From Symbiodinium natans (taxonomy: Eukaryota > Sar > Dinophyceae > Suessiales > Symbiodiniaceae): a DNA stretch of 64,000 nucleotides. The stretch is taken from positions 581,455 to 645,454 of the forward strand of contig CAJNDS010000080.1 of NCBI GenBank assembly GCA_905221605.1, read 5' to 3'. The translations under genes were made by a program, and so were the position numbers. The notes under the pieces are model-generated. The model saw only the letters and a program-made list of their open reading frames with translations. It ran no database searches and was not told where the DNA came from. This document shows positions 1-9,399 of this stretch, in pieces; the stretch's first letter is position 1, and each line of letters opens with the position of its first letter.

Positions 1-439
1 TATGAAGGCTTTCGAGGACTCGGAACAACTCTCACCACCTGGACCCGAAACCCTAAACCCGCAGATGTAACACGCCTTTCTCCTGGCAGAGAACGGCCTA
101 TGGACAACTATGGAGCCATCAAGCCCAGTATCAGGCCCCATGTGCGGGTTTCCTCAAGTCAGGAGCCCCCTCTATTTTCAGGACATGCAACTTGATTTAT
201 GGGGCTATTCAGGGGGGACCCCTGAATTCGGAAACCCCCTCATCAAAAAAAAGAAGGCTGTGCAATGCCATGATTATTTCTCGTGGAACCTGCTGCGAAT
301 GCGATCCGAGCTGTGCCGAACCGTGATCTAACAGGATTATTGTAGCATCGAGTAGACGATCTTAACTTTAGGAACTCTAAACCCTAAACCCTAAACCCTA
401 AACCCTAAACCCTAAACCCTAAACCCTAAACCCTAAACC

Positions 440-566
440 CGTTCATTTGGTCCTCCAGGTACAAGCTCCAGCAAGATAGCTACCTGAACCTCAAAAACAT
501 CCCAGCATATGCGCTTCACGGCCGACAGAACCCGAATCGCATACTCAAAAACCGGCCGAATTGGAG
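440..566. other. probable coding exon, strand ambiguous
   Basis: This island between a CCCTAAA and a TTTAGGG array is open on both strands: plus reads YKLQQDSYLNLKNIPAYA after acceptor CTCCAG; minus reads EYAIRVLSAVKRICWDVFEV. Neighbouring genes favour minus. Confidence 0.45.
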
Positions 567-1121
567 GGTTTAGGGCTTGTTTAGGGTTTAGGGTTTAGGG
601 TTTAGGGTTTAGGGTTTGGGGTTTAGGGTTTAGGGTTTAGGGTTTGGGGTTTAGGGTTTAGGGTTCAGGCCACAGGAACAGCGCAGTGGAGCAATCAAGC
701 CCAGGATCATGCTCCAGGTGTGCGCGGGCTTCCGAAAATGAGGTTTAGGGGACTAGATTCAAGGGCATCAAGGGAGGGAAACCGCAATTTTGCAAAGCCC
801 CGTTGTCGGAACTTAAGTGCTACAGGGCTGCGATTGAAATCTGCACGGAACCAGGAGTTCCTGCGATCCGGCTGTGCCAACCCAATGATCACATGCCTTT
901 CAAGAGGGCTTGCGTATGCCCGGCTATTTTGGGTTTAGGGTTTAGGGTTTAGGGTTTAGGGTTTAGGGCAAACCCCCTACTTCTCAGTAGCCCCTTGCAA
1001 TTTCATACCTTAGTTGTAGGGTAGCTAAATGAATCCAATGGGAACAGATGGCGCATCTTCCGAGCAAAACAGAACAACGAGCGGTGAGTACCGCTCTGAT
1101 CGGAAGCCGAATCACATACTA

Positions 1122-1227
1122 GGCTGCCCAGTAACCTAGGCTTAAAAAGGGTGCCCTTTTTTGCTTAAAGGGGTTTATAAGGGAACCTAAACCCTTAAAA
1201 AAGGGAATAAGGGTACTACTGGGCATC
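1122..1227 (+). mobile_element. family A element, reference copy
   Basis: Ends GGCTGCCCAGTA and GGATGCCCAGTA (inverted). Core GGGTGCCCTTTTTTGCTTAAAG, then AAGGGAACCTAAACCCTTAAA, which holds a single unexpanded CCTAAACCC seed. Flanking CTAG on both sides may be a target duplication. Confidence 0.8.
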
Positions 1228-1229
1228 CT

Positions 1230-1368
1230 AGCATATTGAAAGAACCCTCTGCAAACTACAGTCGGTTCCTTCGAAGAACTCTTTGCAGGCAGAATCCGCG
1301 GAGCACAAGCGCGAGGGCACGTGCGTAGGACAATAACTCTCATGGAGCACACACGAAGCTGGAATTTC
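1230..1368 (-). CDS. Cys-rich coding exon
   Basis: Minus frame PASCVLHESYCPTHVPSRLC then SADSACKEFFEGTDCSLQR, with six cysteines suggesting a secreted or luminal domain. A family-A element (1122-1227) follows, then another open stretch (LVCDSASDQSGTHRSLFC, about 1030-1121). The element is the likely intron, with a GA or nearby GT donor and a CAG acceptor. Confidence 0.5.
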
Positions 1369-1828
1369 CCTAAACCTTAAACCTTAAACCTTAAACCTTA
1401 AACCTTAAACCCTAAACCCTAAACCCTAAACCGATGACCAGCAGTCTCAGGTGGTTCGAAAAGAAGACCCCCCGAGCTGCAAGCCAAGCACATGCCTTGT
1501 GGTCCGGCACACGAAGTCACGAAGGTTATGGTCAGCACAACTGGGGCCAAGTTCCGCACGCAGGAGAGTGGGGTTTAGGGCTTAGGGCTTAGGGTTTAGG
1601 GTTTAGGGCTTAGGGCTTAGGGTTCGGGTTTCGGGGTTAGGAGAGTCTGGATATGGGCGGGGGGGGGGGGGGGTTACGCCAATAAGGGACCCCTAAAATA
1701 GTCAGTCCCCCACATAGCAATAATGAGGTACCCCGAGTTGCGCCTATCATGTTACGCCTTGTTTTCTGCAACTATAAGACCCGAAACCCGAAACCCTAAA
1801 CCCTAAACCCTAGATAGACCTGAAAAGC

Positions 1829-1936
1829 CTATGCGGTGATCTCAGGTGAGTCGTGTGCAGGTGCCCCAACATTCCCTGAGACAACCTGTAACGCCAGGAT
1901 TTCGCGTCGGCTCGTGCCCGCCGCATCATCGACTAT
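1829..1936 (-). CDS. terminal coding exon, unknown protein
   Basis: Acceptor TTCTTCAGCAG opens a 35-codon frame (IVDDAAGTSRREILALQVV ... HDSPEITA) ending in TAG at 1829-1831. The acceptor is the inner end of a family-G element (1937-2080), whose other end gives a GTAACTTAAG donor. Another exon-like stretch at 2081-2141 lies upstream, but I could not join the two in phase. No family recognised. Confidence 0.5.
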   Translation of the reverse strand: MVDDAAGTSRREILALQVVSGNVGAPAHDSPEITA

Positions 1937-2080
1937 CTGCTGAAGAACCCCCCCCAAAAAATAAGAACCGACAAATCCCCGTACTACTCTTTAGAAGGAA
2001 GAATATATATATATATATATATTTTTGTTTTTTTTTGGGGGGGGGGGTTCTGAAGCAATTCGTAGTAGTGCTTAAGTTAC
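1932..2080 (-). mobile_element. family G element with (AT)n and G tract
   Basis: Inverted CT(GC)TGAAGAACCCCC / GGGGGTTCTGAAGCAATTCG ends around a TATATA run and a poly-G tract; compare 33489-33598 and 39971-40069. Confidence 0.65.
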
Positions 2081-2157
2081 GATGCCGAAGCACTGCTAGC
2101 GTTCTAAAGCTGCGGGCGGCGCAGCCGGCATCAGCACTTTTCTTAGATTTGGAAAAC

Positions 2158-2240
2158 AAGTAGATTCTTTTTAGGTATAAGTAGCTATACTAGGAACCCA
2201 GAACCAAAACAGCATTAAAGTATAGTACTCCAAGACCCAG
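2158..2240 (-). mobile_element. family C element, copy 1
   Basis: AAGTAGATTCTTTTTAGGTA, then TAAGTAGCTATA, then AGGAACCCAGAACC and AGTATAGTACTCCAAGACCCAG, as in the two other copies. Confidence 0.7.
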
Positions 2241-2314
2241 GAATTTCGAGCTGATGCAGTTCCTAAGCCCCACCGCGCCACTAACGCGAGCCTGCTTCTA
2301 GACCATCTGCAGTT

Positions 2315-2698
2315 TCAGGAGAGAATCTGGTACAGCTCAGGCACTGGGCTGATACCTCGCTTGCGGCAATAGCGAGCGAAGTGCACACGGATCTTTTTGA
2401 GCAGTGTAGTCACCTGGTCGGTTCCTTTGTCGAAGTCCTCCTGGTTCTCACATCGTAGCACCACTTCCACGGGCTTCTTGATGCTAGCACCTCTGTTGAC
2501 ACGGATGTAGGCATTGCATGCCTCCCGGATCGCACTCATGTTGCAACCGCCACGCCCGATTAAACGGGGAACGAGATCAAAGTCAGCATGGTTGACGGCA
2601 TCGAACCCGGTGAAGACGAAGCGGCACAGAAACTGTCCCTGGCGCCCACGGCTCGCATCCCAAGCCGCAGCTCCTCCTGTGGATTCTTCCCTAGCAAC
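2315..2698 (-). CDS. KH-domain RNA-binding protein, 3' exon
   Basis: In sense, acceptor TTATTCCCAG precedes GTTGCTAGG and the frame stays open for 127 codons to a TGA at 2315. It reads FVFTGFDAVNHADFD, then LIGRGGCNMSAIREACNAYI, then VEVVLRCENQEDFDKG and KKIRVHFARYCRKRG. IGRGG is the GXXG loop of a type-I KH fold, and the surrounding spacing matches the single-KH proteins common in dinoflagellates. Role inferred: single-stranded RNA binding. A GTATCAGCCC donor just before the C-terminus could replace the stop by splicing, so the C-terminus is less certain than the domain. Confidence 0.8.
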   Translation of the reverse strand, partial: VAREESTGGAAAWDASRGRQGQFLCRFVFTGFDAVNHADFDLVPRLIGRGGCNMSAIREACNAYIRVNRGASIKKPVEVVLRCENQEDFDKGTDQVTTLLKKIRVHFARYCRKRGISPVPELYQILS

Positions 2699-3040
2699 CT
2701 GGGAATAAAAGGTACCCTTTTTGGTTTGAAGGGGATTCTAAGGGAACCCCCTAAACCCTAAACCCTAAACCCTAAACCCTAAACCCTAAACCCTAAACCC
2801 TAAACCCCAAACCCTAAAAAAAGGAAAACAGGGCCTAGGGAGCCCTTTAAGCCTTGGTAGCCCAGGAACCATCTTATAATTCGGAAGCCCCCTTTTTGGG
2901 TTGGTTACTTTCTAAGCGAACCTTTTGGGTTGGTTACTTTGAAAACCCTAAACCCTAAACCCTAAACCCTAAACCCTAAACCCTAAACCCTAAACCCATA
3001 ACCCAAAAAAACAAAATAAAGGGTACCACTGGGCTGCCAA
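2693..3040 (+). mobile_element. two family A elements with expanded telomere-like cores
   Basis: Copy one (2693-2845) and copy two (2854-3040; ends TTGGTAGCCCAG / CTGGGCTGCCAA) have the family-A arms, but the CCTAAACCC seed is replaced by nine and eight CCCTAAA units respectively. Confidence 0.75.
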
Positions 3041-3249
3041 GAAGCTCGAGGCCTTCGAAGCTCCAGGGCCTGGGGCATCATTGGCCTGCCGAGTCCAGGT
3101 GGGGCCCTGGTAGACCCCCACCCAAGCTGCCTGAGCTGACAGATGCGGGCTGATGCACTTAGGGTTTAGGGTTTAGGGTTTAGGGTTTAGGCTTTAGGGT
3201 TTAGGGTTTGGGGCTTAGGGTTTAGGGTTTAGGGCTGATTGTGGGGTAC
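2699..3249 (-). other. KH-gene intron with two family-A elements and three telomere-like arrays
   Basis: The 551-bp interval between the two KH exons has donor GTACCC and acceptor CCCAG. It contains CCCTAAA arrays at 2750-2816 and 2943-2996, a TTTAGGG array at 3159-3233, and two family-A elements (2693-2845 and 2854-3040). The first element ends exactly at the acceptor. Confidence 0.65.
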
Positions 3250-3705
3250 CTCCATGACTTGAAAGCTCTGGGGTGCGGTTCTCACGTTCATCGGGGACAA
3301 CGAACACTGGGCAGCGATCTCCTTCAAGCGTGATGGGGAGATTGGCACCTTCATGGGCATGAGGTCGTGCCAGGAGGTATGGTCCGAAGCAGATGTTGAC
3401 GTAGCCGAGCCGTGCGAGCACGTTGGGGTGAGCTCCTCGCCTGAGACTGCTTCATCGCTGGCTTCGCTCTGCCTCGTCTCCATGTCTTCTGCCAGCTCCA
3501 TCACGTTGTAGGGCTTCTTTGCACTTTCCGACAGCTCTGAGCGGGCGAGGTGGTTGGTTGACCATGTCATCCACAAGCCCATCCCACTTAAGCTCGCGGC
3601 TGACAGCGCCATGGCAAGAGATTGAAGCTCCAGGACAACGGGAGTACGCCTTGCCCCTAACTCTTCGCTATGCGCGAGCCAAAACGCTTCAGCCCAATGT
3701 CCGGG
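3250..3705 (-). CDS. KH protein, upstream exon
   Basis: A minus frame open for about 150 codons, including AEAFWLAHSEELGARRTPVV, KKPYNVMELAEDMETRQSEA and MKVPISPSRLKEIAAQCS, ending FQVME before a GTACCC donor. The junction to the KH exon at 2698 is phase 0 on both sides. The segment is Ser/Glu-rich and low in predicted structure, typical of the N-terminal region of these proteins. The 5' limit is not resolved; a partial duplicate of its 5' edge lies at 3800-3835. Confidence 0.6.
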
Positions 3706-4061
3706 GTGTGGGGGGGGGTTCCGGGAACCCTGAACCCTAAACCCTAAACCCTAAACCCTAAACCCTAAACCTAAACCCTAAACCCGAAACCCAACAAGTG
3801 CTTCAGCCCAATCAATGTCCGGGGTTTGCGGGTTACTCGACCAAATTGCCAAAGACCCAAGCACATAAAACCCTAAACACTCCCCCAAACCCTTTAAGCT
3901 TCGACTAAAGCTCCCTGTCGCTTTTGAAGGGGTAGCTAGCCCTAAGCCCTAAACCCTAGAACCCTAAACCCTAAAACCCTAAACCCTAAACCCTAAACCC
4001 TAAAACCCTAAACCCTAAACCCTAAACCCTAAAACCCTAAACCCCTAAACCCTACAACCCT

Positions 4062-4152
4062 ACGAGCTCGAAGAGGAGGAGCCCTGGAGCTCAAGTTCTT
4101 TGGAGAGTTGAGGCACCGCTGCGCAGCTGCTTTTGGAGATTGAAAGGCCATC
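4062..4152 (-). CDS. coding exon, unknown protein
   Basis: Minus frame DGLSISKSSCAAVPQLSKE then LELQG and a serine run, flanked on both sides by telomere-like arrays. Plus is also open, so strand rests on the neighbours. Confidence 0.5.
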
Positions 4153-4537
4153 GGGTTTAGGGTTTAGGGTTTAAGGTTTAGGGTTTAGGGTTTAAGGTTA
4201 AGTTTAGTGTTTAAGGTTGAGAGATTAGGGTTTAGGGTTTAAGGTTTAGGGTTTTGGGTTGAGAGGCCATCGGGTTTAGGGTTAGGGTCAGCTCCGTTTC
4301 GGTGTTTTGGTTTGGGGTCCCATAGGCCACATCAGAAAACTCACGCCCCCCCCCCCCCCCCCCCCCCGCAAAAAAAAACAAAAAAGGAAACATGCGACAA
4401 CAAATACCCTATATACCCTGGACACCATAAACCCAACCCCAAACCCCAAACCCGAAACCACAATGTGTGTGTGTGTGTTGTTGTTGTTTCCTTTGCTTGT
4501 TTTTTTTGTTGGGAGGGGGGGGGGGGGCTGACTTGAC

Positions 4538-4615
4538 GTCCCAGACAACGGGCCTTCGGTTGAAAGCGGGTGAAGCCATGAGCTGCCAGCTCCATCGCTC
4601 GCAGCAGCTCCTCTT
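4538..4615 (-). CDS. coding exon, same gene as 4761-4813
   Basis: Acceptor CTAAACCAG; frame EELLRAMELAAHGFTRFQPK then ARCLG; donor GTCAAGTCAG at the end of a TIR element (4340-4537). Entry phase 2 matches the exit phase of the exon at 4761-4813, joining PDDAA to QEEL. Confidence 0.65.
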
Positions 4616-4760
4616 CTGGTTTAGGGTTCCGGGCTGAGGATTTGGGGATTGAGGGTTATAGGGTTTAGGGTTTAGGGTTTTAGGGTTTTAGGTTTTCCGG
4701 GTTAGGGTTTTAGGCTTTTAGGGTTTAGGGGTTTAGGGTTTTAGGGTTTTTAGGATTCAC

Positions 4761-4813
4761 GGGCTGCGTCGTCGGGTGTTTTTGGGCTGGGGAGGCCCGG
4801 AGCCACCAAAGTC
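4761..4813 (-). CDS. 53-nt coding exon
   Basis: Acceptor GGCTTAG and donor GTGAATCC enclose TLVAPGLPSPKTPDDAA. Phases agree with both neighbouring exons (4538-4615 and 4926-5003), giving a three-exon chain across two telomere-like introns. Confidence 0.65.
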
Positions 4814-4925
4814 CTAAGCCCTAAACGCTCAACCCTAGCCCTAAACCCTAAACCCTAAACCCTAAACCCTAAACCCTTAACCCTTAAACCCTAAACCCTA
4901 AATCCTAAACAGCGGAGCACCTCAC

Positions 4926-5003
4926 CAAGCTGCAGTGGGTTGCCCAGAAGCAGCTGGCTGGCAAAGAGCTTCGGCACCTGGCGGCCATCGTTGTAGTTCG
5001 TTT
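4926..5003 (-). CDS. coding exon, same gene as 4761-4813
   Basis: Donor GTGAGG. The frame that fits the next exon reads ELQRWPPGAEALCQPAASG then QPTAAW. All three minus frames are open here, so the frame choice depends on the junction. Confidence 0.5.
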
Positions 5004-5786
5004 CGGGTTTACGGTTTAGGGTTTAGGGTTTAGGGTTTAGGGTTTAGGGTTTAGGGTTTAGGGTTGAAGGTTTAGGGTTCAGGGTTTAGGGTTTAGAGTT
5101 TAAGGTTTAGGGTTCAGGGTTTAGGGTTTAGAGTTTAAAGTTTAGGGTTTAGGGTTTAGGCTTCAGGCTTTAGGGTTTAGGGTTTTAGGGTTTCGGGTTT
5201 AGAGTTCTGCAGCGTTCTGTAAGGTCTAGAGGGGATTATACTACTTAGAGAGTTGATATAAGGTGCCTGTGGGGGTTCTTTAGGGATCTGTTCGGGTTAT
5301 TTCGGGTTACTTGGACATTGATCTAGGCTTCTTTGGGGGCTCTTTTCGGTTCTTTTTGGGTTTATATAGGGACTTAGGAGGGTGTACAGAAGGTTCTTTA
5401 GGGCTTTTAGGGTTTAGGGTTTAGGGTTTAGGGCTTATAGGGTTGTTTAGGGTTGTTTAGGATTTATCAGGCTTAGAGGGTTTACAGGATCGAGAAATAA
5501 CCTTGGGATGTGCTTTCGGTTGCGGTTCAAAGGCTAGCTTAGGAAATCCGACTTAAGGTTTAGGGTTTAGAGTTTAGGGTTTAGGGTTTGGGGTTTGGGG
5601 TTAGGGTTTAGGATCTGGCGGCTTGCTCTGGAGAGCTTCGTAGAGCCCACTTCTCAACCTTTTATCCCGAATCTACGAGCAGTATGTTTTTCCGGCGGGA
5701 TCCAGGAATTTGGGTTCAAAATCACAGAAAAAACTGGGATCCGAAATGCTGAGTTCAGTCAGTATTTCCGGCATTTGTCTGTATAC

Positions 5787-5867
5787 CCGGTGCGCGCAAT
5801 GGACTTTGGCTGGTTCAGAGCTTTAACATGTTCAATGACAACGGGCCATTGGAACCAATCCAAAGCC
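5787..5867 (-). CDS. coding exon, unknown protein
   Basis: Acceptor TTTATAG; frame ALDWFQWPVVIEHVKALNQ then PKSIART; donor GTATAC. In phase with LRSGLYEALQSKPPDP in the exon at about 5612-5658 across a 128-bp intron containing TTTCGG-type ends of family D. Confidence 0.65.
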
Positions 5868-5952
5868 CTATAAACCCTACACCCTAAACCCTAAACTTGC
5901 CCTAAACCCTAAACCCTAAACCCGAAACCCGAAATTCGAAAACCCAAACCAC

Positions 5953-6058
5953 CAATTTTGACAGACGAAGCGGGTGTAGCCCTCGGAGTCCCGACCTGTT
6001 GCAGCACAGTCCGGCTCAGCTCATGCACCAAGGTGGCTTGCAACTCCTGGCCGAGATG
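5953..6058 (-). CDS. coding exon, unknown protein
   Basis: Acceptor CCCTAAG; frame HLGQELQATLVHELSRTVLQ then QVGTPRATPASSVKI; donor GTGGTTTGGG, which resembles the terminus of family H. Confidence 0.65.
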
Positions 6059-6134
6059 CTTAGGGTTTAGGGTTTAGGGTCCCTTCTCTTCTGAGCTACC
6101 CACCTCCACAACCCCCCCCCCCCACCGCCCCTAC

Positions 6135-6197
6135 AGGAACGCTTGAACTCAATTCTACCCGACCCCCCTTTATGACTACGAAGTGGTACACCCTGTC
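6135..6197 (-). CDS. 63-nt coding exon
   Basis: Acceptor CTTTCAGGCAG and donor GTAGGGGCGG bracket exactly 21 codons, DRVYHFVVIKGGRVELSSSV plus P. The downstream intron starts with a G tract. Confidence 0.65.
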
Positions 6198-6320
6198 CTG
6201 CCTGAAAGACCCGCCCCTCCTCCCCCATCCCCCCCTAAACCCTAAACCCTAAACCAAAAACCTTAAACCCTAAACCCTAAACCCTAAACCCTAATTAAAC
6301 CCTAAACCCCCCCCCCCCCC

Positions 6321-6387
6321 GCATTCAGAAACTCCTCGGTACCGCTTGAGAGGAAGCGCTCACGCACCTTGGTGGCATGTGCCCCAG
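6321..6387 (-). CDS. coding exon, unknown protein
   Basis: Acceptor GAAGTAG; frame GAHATKVRERFLSSGTEEFL then NAG. Codons are strongly coding-like. Confidence 0.6.
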
Positions 6388-6538
6388 CTACTTCATCCCA
6401 ATCCGTATAAGGTTTACGGTTTTGGGTTCAGGGTTTAGGGTTTAGGGTTCAGGGTTTAGGGTTTAGGGTTACCCTAAACCCCAGTAATTTATCTTAATTC
6501 TCTGTGAAGAGCTGGTAAGCTTAACCCCAAACCCTCAC

Positions 6539-6573
6539 TCTTCCCGCTGAGGTGTTTCGTGCTCAAGGAGGCC
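6539..6573 (-). CDS. 35-nt exon with telomere-repeat acceptor
   Basis: Acceptor TTTAG lies inside the flanking repeat and donor is GTGAGG. The exon reads ASLSTKHLSGK or GLLEHETPQRE. The first frame is phase-compatible with GAHATK at 6387. Confidence 0.45.
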
Positions 6574-6684
6574 CTAAACACCAAACCCCAAACCCCAAAC
6601 CCCAAACCCTAAACCCCAAACCCCAAACCCCAGACCCCAAACCCTAAACCCCAAACCCTAAACCCCAAACCCTAAACCCTAAAC

Positions 6685-6800
6685 CTTGAGAGGTTCAAGG
6701 CTCCCGTCATGCCAAGCCACTGAGAGGTCCCGCACACCGACCCCGCGCCAACCGAAGTGGATTCGACCGAGCATCAGCCGCGCCTTGAGGGTTTGACGGC
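6685..6800 (-). CDS. coding exon with telomere-repeat donor
   Basis: Frame RQTLKARLMLGRIHFGWRGV then GVRDLSVAWHDGSLEPLK, ending CTCAAG followed directly by GTTTAGGGTTTAGGG. The splice donor is therefore formed by the repeat array. One of the clearest examples in the window. Confidence 0.7.
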
Positions 6801-7231
6801 TTGCCCTAAACCCTAAACCCTAAACCCTAAACCCTAAACCCCTAAACCCCTAAACCCCTAAACCCTAAAGCCCTAAAGCCTAAACCCTAAAGCCCTAAAC
6901 CCTAAACCCTAAACCCTAAACCCTAAACCCTAAACCCTGAATCCAGAGTTTGGGGATTTGGGTTTAGGGCTGGGCTGTGGGCTCTTGAGAATGGGAGGGC
7001 CCCGCGGTTTAGGGTTTAGGGTTTAGGGTTTAGGGTTTAGGGTTTAGGGTTTAGGGTTTAGGGTTTAGGGTTTAGGGTTGGGCTTCGGATTTAGCTTGGG
7101 TGCGTTTGGGAGAAGGGTTTGGGGTTTAGGGCTTAGGGCTTAGGGTTTGGGGTTTAGGGTGTAGGCCCCGCGTACAACAGCCGTGGCTTGGTAGTTTTTT
7201 GGGTTCCGGGTTTAGGGTTTGGAGTTGAGAG

Positions 7232-7339
7232 CCTGGCGGAAAGTTCCTGAGAGGAATATGAGGATGAAATGAACCCTAAAAGGCTTCTGGATCCAGATGC
7301 GCGAAGAGAGACAGACCACAGCGGACAGGGTGTTTGATC
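7232..7339 (-). CDS. probable Ser-rich coding exon
   Basis: Acceptor TTTAGCAG; frame DQTPCPLWSVSLRASGSRSL then LGFISSSYSSQELSARLS. Two minus frames are partly open. Confidence 0.4.
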
Positions 7340-7443
7340 CTGCTAAACCCTAAACCCTAAACCCTAAACCCTAAACCCTAAACCCTAAACCCTAAACCCT
7401 AAACCCTTAACCCCAATGTAACCCCAAACCCCAAACCCTAAAC

Positions 7444-7550
7444 CTATAAGGCCGGGTACAGGTTCCCAATCTCAAGTGCACGGGCCCCCGGTGTCGGCCC
7501 TAGAGCTGACGTCGAGGCTTTACGACGTTTCAGTTTGTTGAAACAGGAGG
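7444..7550 (-). CDS. probable coding exon with telomere-repeat donor
   Basis: Frame CFNKLKRRKASTSALGPTPG then ARALEIGNLYPAL, ending at TATAG before GTTTAGG. Confidence 0.45.
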
Positions 7551-7620
7551 GAAAGAAGAAAGATACTCATGATACGGGTTTAGGTTTTAGGGTTTAGGGT
7601 TAGGGTTTAGGGTATTTGTG

Positions 7621-7720
7621 GATGCCTCCTTATACTCACAGTCCTTAATGGGGATGATCGTGGGGGCTACGAGAATGCCTATTATTATGGACTCTGAGTA
7701 TAAGGGGGAACATCCCGGAT
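7621..7720 (+). mobile_element. family F element, copy 1
   Basis: Inverted ends: GATGCCTCCTTATACTCACA on the left, and the complement of GAGTATAAGGGGGAACATCC on the right. Same ends as the copies at 48191 and 49555. Followed by a degenerate TACTCA-rich stretch. Confidence 0.6.
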
Positions 7721-7724
7721 GATA

Positions 7725-7895
7725 CTCAAAGTACTCGGAACACACACATAAAACAAATTCGTAATACTCATAAATCCGAAAAATGCGCATAATACTCAGA
7801 ATACGAAGTTCTGATAATCTGATAATGCTCATAAGACTCATCATACTCAGTAATCGTACTCATAATTCTCAAAGTGCTCAAAATGCTCGTAATAC
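7725..7895. repeat. degenerate TACTCATAA-type minisatellite
   Basis: About a dozen imperfect copies of (A)ATACTCATAA/ACTCAG next to the family-F element, whose end contains the same TACTCA motif. Probably expanded from the element end. Confidence 0.55.
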
Positions 7896-7930
7896 CACTA
7901 AAAAAAGGGCAAATAGGAACAACCACACCT

Positions 7931-7977
7931 TAACGGTCCAGAGGCCAAGCCAACGGAATTGCAGACGTCCACCGTCT
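7931..7977 (-). CDS. short coding exon
   Basis: Acceptor CTTTGAG and donor GTGTGG enclose TVDVCNSVGLASGPLR. Confidence 0.45.
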
Positions 7978-8204
7978 CAAAGGCCCACAAAAGCCCTCAA
8001 CCCTAAACCCTAAACCATATGAAACCTAAGCCCTAAGCCCTAAGCCCAAAGCTAAACCCTAAACCCTAGACCCTGAACCCTGAACCCTGATGCCTGAACC
8101 CTAATTTTGACACCACCAGGCCTGATGCACGTCCAGCGGCAGCGTGAGCCGGAGGAGCATCCTGACTTCACACCCTAAACCCTAAACCCTAAACCCTAAA
8201 CCCG

Positions 8205-8305
8205 ACACCCGAGCCCTCCTGGCCTTGAGGGCAACCCTGAGGCCTCAGAAGGGGGGCTTCCTAAGACTTCCCAGAAGGCCCCCTTGGAGTCCTCAAGAGC
8301 ATCTA
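8205..8305 (-). CDS. coding exon, unknown protein
   Basis: Frame DALEDSKGAFWEVLGSPLLR then PQGCPQGQEGSG. A second short exon (MLLRLTLPLDVHQA, about 8116-8160) with donor GTGGTGTC lies just downstream. Confidence 0.5.
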
Positions 8306-8404
8306 AACCCTAAATCCCAAACCCTAAACCCTAAACCCTAGCCCTAAACCCTAAACCCTAAACCCGGAACCCTAAACCCTGAACCCTAAACCCTAAACCC
8401 TACG

Positions 8405-8790
8405 CATACCCCCTAAACCCTGTAACCCGTAAACCCTATGACCCGGGCACCCTGTAACCCCCTAGACCCTGTAACCCCCTAGACCCTGTAACCCCCTAGA
8501 CCCTGTAACCCCGAAACAACCCTATCATCACTAAGCCCAAAACCCTTCTACACCCTGTAACCCTGTAACTCTATAAAGTCCATAACCCGAAGACCTAAAT
8601 CGGGAATACTTGGACCTTAAAGTCCTTAAAGTACTTCCTATATAGGGATGCTGGTGCCCGATCATATAACAATGAGGTACATGGACCGTTTGGGCAACAC
8701 TAAACCCTATACAACCCCTAAACCCTACAACGCCTAAACCCTAAACCCGAAACCCTGAACCCTAAACCCTAGCCCTAAACCCCTAAACCC
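8405..8790. repeat. 17-bp tandem repeat and degenerate CCCTAAA-derived sequence
   Basis: CTAGACCCTGTAACCCC is repeated about 3.5 times at 8450-8512. The rest is degenerate repeat and element-like sequence with no exon I can support. Confidence 0.6.
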
Positions 8791-9399
8791 TCAACATCTG
8801 CCAAGCATCTCCAACGCTTGGAGCTGCTCCTTCATCTCCGCATTCCAGGATCCCGTACCGGTAAAGCTCCTGGGGCGTTTTGTTTTGGGGTTTAGGGTTT
8901 AGGGTTTAGGGTTTAGGGTTTAGGGTTTAGGGTTTAGGGTTTAGGGTTTAGGGTTTAGGGTTTAGGGTTTAGGGTTTAGGTTTCAGGGTTGAGGATTAAA
9001 TTGGCGCTCAGGGCATTCGACCAACCCGAACAACCCTAACCCTAAACCCTATAAACCCTAAACTCTATAAACCCTAAACCCTAAACCCTAAACCCTAAAC
9101 CCTAAACCTCTCAGAGTTTCATGCGCGCATGGGGCTTGAGGTTCAACCTGGCACCTTTTGACGCGAAGAATCCCTCAACCCTGGAAAGCCTCTAAAAAAG
9201 ATCCGAAATGCCCCTCAACCCTGAAATACAAGCCCCGGAAGGGCCTAAAAACCCCAAAGGCCCCTAAGCCCTAAATGCCCCTAAGTCCTAAAACCGCCCA
9301 CACACCCCTCAACCCACACGCCCCTCAACCCTAAACCCTAAACCCCAAACCCCATATCCTAAACCCTAAACCCTGAACCCCCAAACCCCTTGACCCTCA

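Noticed and set aside
2075-2141. Exon reading SADAGCAARSFRTLAVLRHR between families C and G
   Set aside because: Plausible by composition, but no frame joins it in phase to the exon at 1829-1936, so it is only mentioned.
4340-4537. ORFs across poly-C and poly-G tracts
   Set aside because: Homopolymer translations inside an inverted-repeat element.
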